This document shows positions 60,772 through 64,000 of a stretch of DNA of 64,000 nucleotides, one piece after another. The notes under the pieces were generated by a model. That model was not told the DNA's origin, did no database searches, and saw only the letters and a program-made list of their open reading frames with translations. This DNA is from Pararhodobacter zhoushanensis (GTDB lineage Bacteria > Pseudomonadota > Alphaproteobacteria > Rhodobacterales > Rhodobacteraceae). The stretch lies in the NCBI RefSeq assembly GCF_003990445.1, contig NZ_REEZ01000008.1, positions 1-64,000 on the forward strand. The letters run 5' to 3'. Both the position numbers and the translations under genes were made by a program. How positions within the stretch are numbered: the stretch's first letter is position 1; every line of letters begins with the position of its first letter.

Positions 60772-62496
60772 ATGGGCGTTGTGCTCAAACGTCTGGGGCG
60801 ACTGGCCTGGCTCGCCGCCTCGGGACCGGACCGGGGGCTCATGGGCGCCTGGTCCGGCCTCGGCCTTTTCGTGCTCATCCTCGGTTTCGAGTTCTGTGGC
60901 GTCTGGCTTTCGGTTCAGATGATCAACTGGTCCAAGGTCTTTTACGACGCGCTGGAGCAACTCGATGCGGTCGAAGCGCTGCGCCAGATCGGCGTCTTCG
61001 CGATCCTGATCGCCGCGACTGCCGGCGCGTCCCTGATCGGCACCTGGCTGACCAAGCAGTTGCAGATTGCGTGGCGCCAGCGACTGACCGAGAGGGCGCT
61101 CAATCAATGGCTGACCGATGGTGCTTACTGGCATCTGCGCCCCGGCCTCAGCCCCGATCCGATCGACAACCCCGATCAGCGTATCGCGCAGGATTGCAAC
61201 CTGTTCATCGAATACCTGCTCGAATTCTCTGTTGACCTGATCGCCCGCTCGGTCGCGCTGGTCACTTATCTTGCCGTGTTGTGGAACCTTTCGGGCTTTC
61301 CGCTGTCGCTTTCCTTTGTCGGACTCGACATCACCGTTCCGCGCTACATGATCTGGGCGGCCTTCCTCTATGTCGCACTTTCGACGCTGATCACCCATCT
61401 GCTGGGCAAGCCGCTCAAGAACCTCGCCTTTCGACAAGAGCGCGTCGAGGCCGATTTCCGGCACGGCTTGGTTCAGGTGCGCGACAACGCCGACGCCATC
61501 GCTCTGGCCGGCGGAGAAGACGCCGAGCGGCGGCGGCTGGCGGCGCGCTTTGCCCGCCTCAGGGACAACTGGAAACAGCTGATCGGGCGCGAATTCATTC
61601 TGGGTCTCTATACCCAGCCCTACCGGTACACCGTCCTGCGCATTCCGACCTTTCTGGCATTGCCCGCCTATTTCGGCGGGGCGGTGACGCTGGGCGGGTT
61701 GATGCAAACGGCCAGCGCGTTTTCCAACGTCACGACGACGCTGAGCTATTTCGTGTTCTACTACGCCCGGATCGCCCGCTTCGTCGCCGTGTCCGAGCGG
61801 CTGGAAGGGCTGTTCCTTGCGACCGCCGCCCCCCGTCCCGCACCCGATGCGCCGCGCAGCTTGCTGCGGGTGACCGGCGGCGGCGACCGCCTGCGCCTGT
61901 CGGGCTTGCGGCTGTTTACCCCGTCTGGGCGGGCGCTGGACCCGGTGCCCGACTGTACCATCACGGCGGGGCAAAGGATCTGGATCCGGGGCGCTTCAGG
62001 GCGCGGGAAAACGACACTCCTTTCCGCGCTGCGTGGCGTCTGGCCATATGGCACAGGCAGTATCACCCTGCCCGATGCCCCGCTGATGGCGTTGCCGCAG
62101 GTTCCCGTCGCGTTCTCGGACGGGCTGTTGGCAACGTTGTCCTATCCGCAGGATCCGGCAAGCTATGACCGCGCAGTGCTGGACGCGATGCTGCGCAAAG
62201 TCGGACTGGAAGCGCGGCTTGTGGCCTCAGACGGGCCCGGCACCCTGCAGGGGCTGTCGATGGGCGAACGTCAGCGGCTGGCGCTGGCCCGCGCGCTGCT
62301 CTTGCGTCCGGGCTGGCTGTTGCTGGACGAAGCGACAAGCGCGCTCGATCCCGCGTCGGAAACCCGGCTTCTGGCCTTGCTGCGCCGCGAGCTGCCACAG
62401 ACGACGATTCTTTGCGTCGCGCACCGCCCTCCTGTCGGGCTGGATCCCGATGGCGAACTGGCTATCGGTCCCTTTGATGAAAGGATAAGCGCATGA
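60772..62496 (+). CDS. Fused ABC transporter (TMD-NBD), YddA/SbmA/Rv1819c-like
   Basis: 574 aa from the ATG at 60772, 4 bp after the receptor stop. An N-terminal membrane domain (about residues 25-330, 'FEFCGVWLSVQMINWSKVFY') of the ABC_membrane_2/SbmA-BacA group is followed by one ATPase domain: Walker A 'GASGRGKTTLLSAL', signature 'LSMGERQRLALARAL', Walker B 'WLLLDEATSALD'. Its fold would be exporter-like, but relatives import: SbmA/BacA take up peptides and Rv1819c of M. tuberculosis takes up cobalamin. Sandwiched between a TonB receptor and a ChaN-fold protein, an import role is likely. Its stop overlaps the next start. Confidence 0.85.
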   Translation: MGVVLKRLGRLAWLAASGPDRGLMGAWSGLGLFVLILGFEFCGVWLSVQMINWSKVFYDALEQLDAVEALRQIGVFAILIAATAGASLIGTWLTKQLQIAWRQRLTERALNQWLTDGAYWHLRPGLSPDPIDNPDQRIAQDCNLFIEYLLEFSVDLIARSVALVTYLAVLWNLSGFPLSLSFVGLDITVPRYMIWAAFLYVALSTLITHLLGKPLKNLAFRQERVEADFRHGLVQVRDNADAIALAGGEDAERRRLAARFARLRDNWKQLIGREFILGLYTQPYRYTVLRIPTFLALPAYFGGAVTLGGLMQTASAFSNVTTTLSYFVFYYARIARFVAVSERLEGLFLATAAPRPAPDAPRSLLRVTGGGDRLRLSGLRLFTPSGRALDPVPDCTITAGQRIWIRGASGRGKTTLLSALRGVWPYGTGSITLPDAPLMALPQVPVAFSDGLLATLSYPQDPASYDRAVLDAMLRKVGLEARLVASDGPGTLQGLSMGERQRLALARALLLRPGWLLLDEATSALDPASETRLLALLRRELPQTTILCVAHRPPVGLDPDGELAIGPFDERISA

Positions 62497-63311
62497 TACC
62501 TGCGCCCGGAAAATGGCTCTATCCCGCTGAGGGCACAACGCCCGACCACACGCAGGTGATGGCCGAGATGGCCCGCGCCCCAGCGGTTCTGCTCGGCGAG
62601 CGGCATGACCGCGCCGACCACCACCGCTGGCAGATGCAGATCGCGGCCGGATTGCTGGCGCACCGTTCCAAGATGGTGATGGGGTTCGAGATGTTCCCGC
62701 AGCGGCTGGATCCCGTGCTGGCCGACTGGGTCGCAGGCAATCTCGACGAGGCACAGTTTCTCGAACGCGCGGAATGGGGCAAGGTCTGGGGGTTCCCGGC
62801 CGAGCTTTACCTGCCGCTCTTCCACTTCTGCCGCCTGCATCGCGTCCCGATGGTCGGCCTGAACTGCCGCCGCGCGCTGGTAAGCGACGTGGGTGCCGGG
62901 GGCTGGGACAGCATTCCCGTCGATGCCCGCGAGGGGATCACCCCCTCAGCGCCGGCAAGCCCTGCCTATCGGCGCTACCTGTTCGAGATCACGGGCGGCG
63001 CGCGACCTGACCGGGCGGCGCAAGGGCCCGACGACCCGGCATTTGACCGCTTCGTGAGGGCGCAGCAGACTTGGGACCGGGCCTTTGCCTGTCGCATTGT
63101 CGCGGCTGCGCAGCGCTGGCCGGATGCGCTGGTCGTCGGGATCATCGGGCGCGGTCATCTTGAATACCGCGGCGGCACGCCCGCGCAGCTTGATGACCTT
63201 GGTTTCACCGGCGCGCGCGTTCTGCTTCCGCAAGAAACGGGTCCGACAGCAATGCCCCCTGCCCCCGATCTGGCCTGTGCTGTCTACGGCTTGCCGATGC
63301 TGCCGGGCTGA
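62493..63311 (+). CDS. ChaN-family (heme-binding fold) protein without signal peptide
   Basis: 272 aa. Family motifs are 'VLLGERHDRADHHRWQMQIA' and 'VVGIIGRGHLEYRGGTPAQL', matching the ChaN/Cofac_haem_bdg (PF04187) proteins, in which paired histidines and a tyrosine hold heme between two subunits. The N-terminus 'MIPAPGKWLYPAEGTT' has no signal peptide or lipobox, unlike the ChaN outer membrane lipoprotein, so it should be cytoplasmic. The start overlaps the ABC gene stop (ATGA). In this position it could receive the imported ligand from the ABC transporter. Confidence 0.85.
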   Translation: MIPAPGKWLYPAEGTTPDHTQVMAEMARAPAVLLGERHDRADHHRWQMQIAAGLLAHRSKMVMGFEMFPQRLDPVLADWVAGNLDEAQFLERAEWGKVWGFPAELYLPLFHFCRLHRVPMVGLNCRRALVSDVGAGGWDSIPVDAREGITPSAPASPAYRRYLFEITGGARPDRAAQGPDDPAFDRFVRAQQTWDRAFACRIVAAAQRWPDALVVGIIGRGHLEYRGGTPAQLDDLGFTGARVLLPQETGPTAMPPAPDLACAVYGLPMLPG

Positions 63312-63355
63312 CGCACCCGGAAAACCCCTCATTCGGGTGAAATTGACCGTCGCGC

Positions 63356-64000
63356 TCAAGCACCGATCAGCGTCGCATTCCAGCGGCCCGAGGTCACGCC
63401 GTTGCTGACCAGCTCGGTCAGCAACGCGCGAACCACCTCCTGCACATAGGTCTGCGGTCGATCCGCGAGCTCGCAAAGATAGAGCGTGCGCGACAGCGAC
63501 GGCTCGATGATGGGCCTGTAGGTCAGGGTTCCGTTTGCGATCGCTTCACTGACCGAAAGCTTGGTGCCGATGGTACAGCCCAGCCGCTCACGCAACGCGC
63601 CGGATATGGCCTGAACCGAGTTCATCTTCAGCACTGCGCTGCTCTCAATGCGCTTGAGCAACGCGACTTCGTCCAGGATCGGCCCTGACGAGACGCCCTG
63701 CTGCATCATGATGATCGGAAGGGACATCATTTCCTCGACAGAGATCGGCACCTCGGCTTTGCCCAGCAGCTCCGGCGCGCCGACGCAGCCCATCCGCTCA
63801 CTAAGCAAGGGGCTGGACTTGAGCCTTGCGTCGGTGGGCGGGTTATAGACCAGCGCCATGTCCACCTCAGAGCGCATGAGGAAGGCCAGCGTCGCACCAG
63901 ACAGGCTCTCATTCAGGCTGAGCTGGACACGGGGGTGGTCGGCCATCATCCGTTTTGCCAATTGCACCCCGATCGCCTTGACCGCCGAATAGGCCATGCC
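63356..64000 (-). CDS. LysR-family regulator, C-terminal part (truncated by window edge)
   Basis: About 214 residues of the substrate-binding domain; the HTH part lies beyond base 64000 and the frame is open to the edge. Typical wording: 'RMMADHPRVQLSLNESLSGA' and 'FLMRSEVDMALVYNPP', the start of the LysR effector domain, and 'CVGAPELLGKAEVPISVEEM'. Resembles Nac/Cbl-type regulators in length. It is convergent with the ChaN gene, 44 bp away, so its target is probably to the right of the window. Confidence 0.85.
   Translation of the reverse strand, partial: GMAYSAVKAIGVQLAKRMMADHPRVQLSLNESLSGATLAFLMRSEVDMALVYNPPTDARLKSSPLLSERMGCVGAPELLGKAEVPISVEEMMSLPIIMMQQGVSSGPILDEVALLKRIESSAVLKMNSVQAISGALRERLGCTIGTKLSVSEAIANGTLTYRPIIEPSLSRTLYLCELADRPQTYVQEVVRALLTELVSNGVTSGRWNATLIGA

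Noticed and set aside
63314-63339. CACCCG/CGGGTG inverted repeat between chaN-like and lysR-like genes
   Set aside because: The stem is only 6 bp with a 14-nt loop and no T run; too weak to call a terminator.
1-64000. CRISPR arrays, insertion sequences, tRNA or rRNA genes
   Set aside because: No regularly spaced repeats, no transposase reading frame with terminal inverted repeats and no tRNA-like cloverleaf were seen on reading both strands. A covariance-model search would be needed for certainty.

Overview
The window is GC-rich, densely coded DNA from an alphaproteobacterium. The best fit is a Rhodobacteraceae/Roseobacter-type organism. This rests on the gene families (SitABCD with a Mur-type Fur regulator, TRAP and several ABC uptake systems, many solitary catabolic regulators, glutamine-synthetase-like ligases), on an EcfG-type promoter (GGAAC-N16-CGTT), and on the shadow ORFs typical of high-GC coding DNA. 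I see no rRNA, tRNA, CRISPR array, insertion sequence or phage gene. The content is accessory: a row of catabolic and transport islands, each with its own regulator. The genus cannot be named from this sequence alone.

Layout. 1-494: the 3' end of a HipA-type kinase gene. 522-6722: a catabolic island with a glutamine-synthetase-like ligase, an unrecognised 144-aa protein, a Rieske oxygenase split over two genes, a divergent IclR regulator and a ThDP-dependent enzyme. 7148-14799: acyl-CoA ligase, alpha/beta hydrolase, Baeyer-Villiger-type monooxygenase, a regulator made of two TetR units in one chain, an SDR and an AbrB-family membrane protein; together these could take a ketone through an ester to alcohol plus acid. 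14991-26512: a five-gene Dpp/Opp-type ABC importer facing a GntR-GS-SDR operon, and divergent from that a carnitine-dehydrogenase-like enzyme, an Asp/Glu-racemase-fold protein and a class III aminotransferase. 26617-32950: a TetR-controlled RND tripartite efflux system.

33080-42218: a LacI-headed operon on the minus strand for uptake and breakdown of a sugar or polyol (two permeases, binding protein, FAD oxidoreductase, FGGY kinase, ABC ATPase, SDR), with two abutting 14-bp LacI operators. 42355-43371: a small stress operon from an EcfG promoter to a hairpin terminator, encoding a 228-aa membrane protein between two hydrophobic microproteins of 24 and 23 residues. 43410-45064: an HTH protein resembling plasmid-borne RHE_PE00001 proteins, followed by a poorly coded stretch. 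45065-53811: acetoacetate-CoA ligase, TetR, class III aminotransferase, TRAP transporter and M20 amidohydrolase, tied together by TTGTAC palindromes.

53938-63311: metal and heme. sitDCBA lies on the minus strand and the Fur-family regulator Mur is divergent from it; a TTGCAA palindrome lies in the shared intergenic region and the mur leader can form two mutually exclusive stems. Next comes a three-gene operon of a TonB-dependent hemoglobin/heme-type receptor, a fused TMD-NBD ABC transporter of the YddA/SbmA/Rv1819c type, and a ChaN-fold heme-binding protein without signal peptide. No periplasmic heme-binding protein or HmuUV permease pair accompanies it. 63356-64000 is a partial LysR regulator.

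The strongest candidates for something undescribed are the split Rieske oxygenase (2500-4158), the receptor/ABC/ChaN operon (58467-63311), the EcfG-driven microprotein operon (42355-43371), the tandem TetR fusion (11444-12739) and the mur leader (57576-57626).
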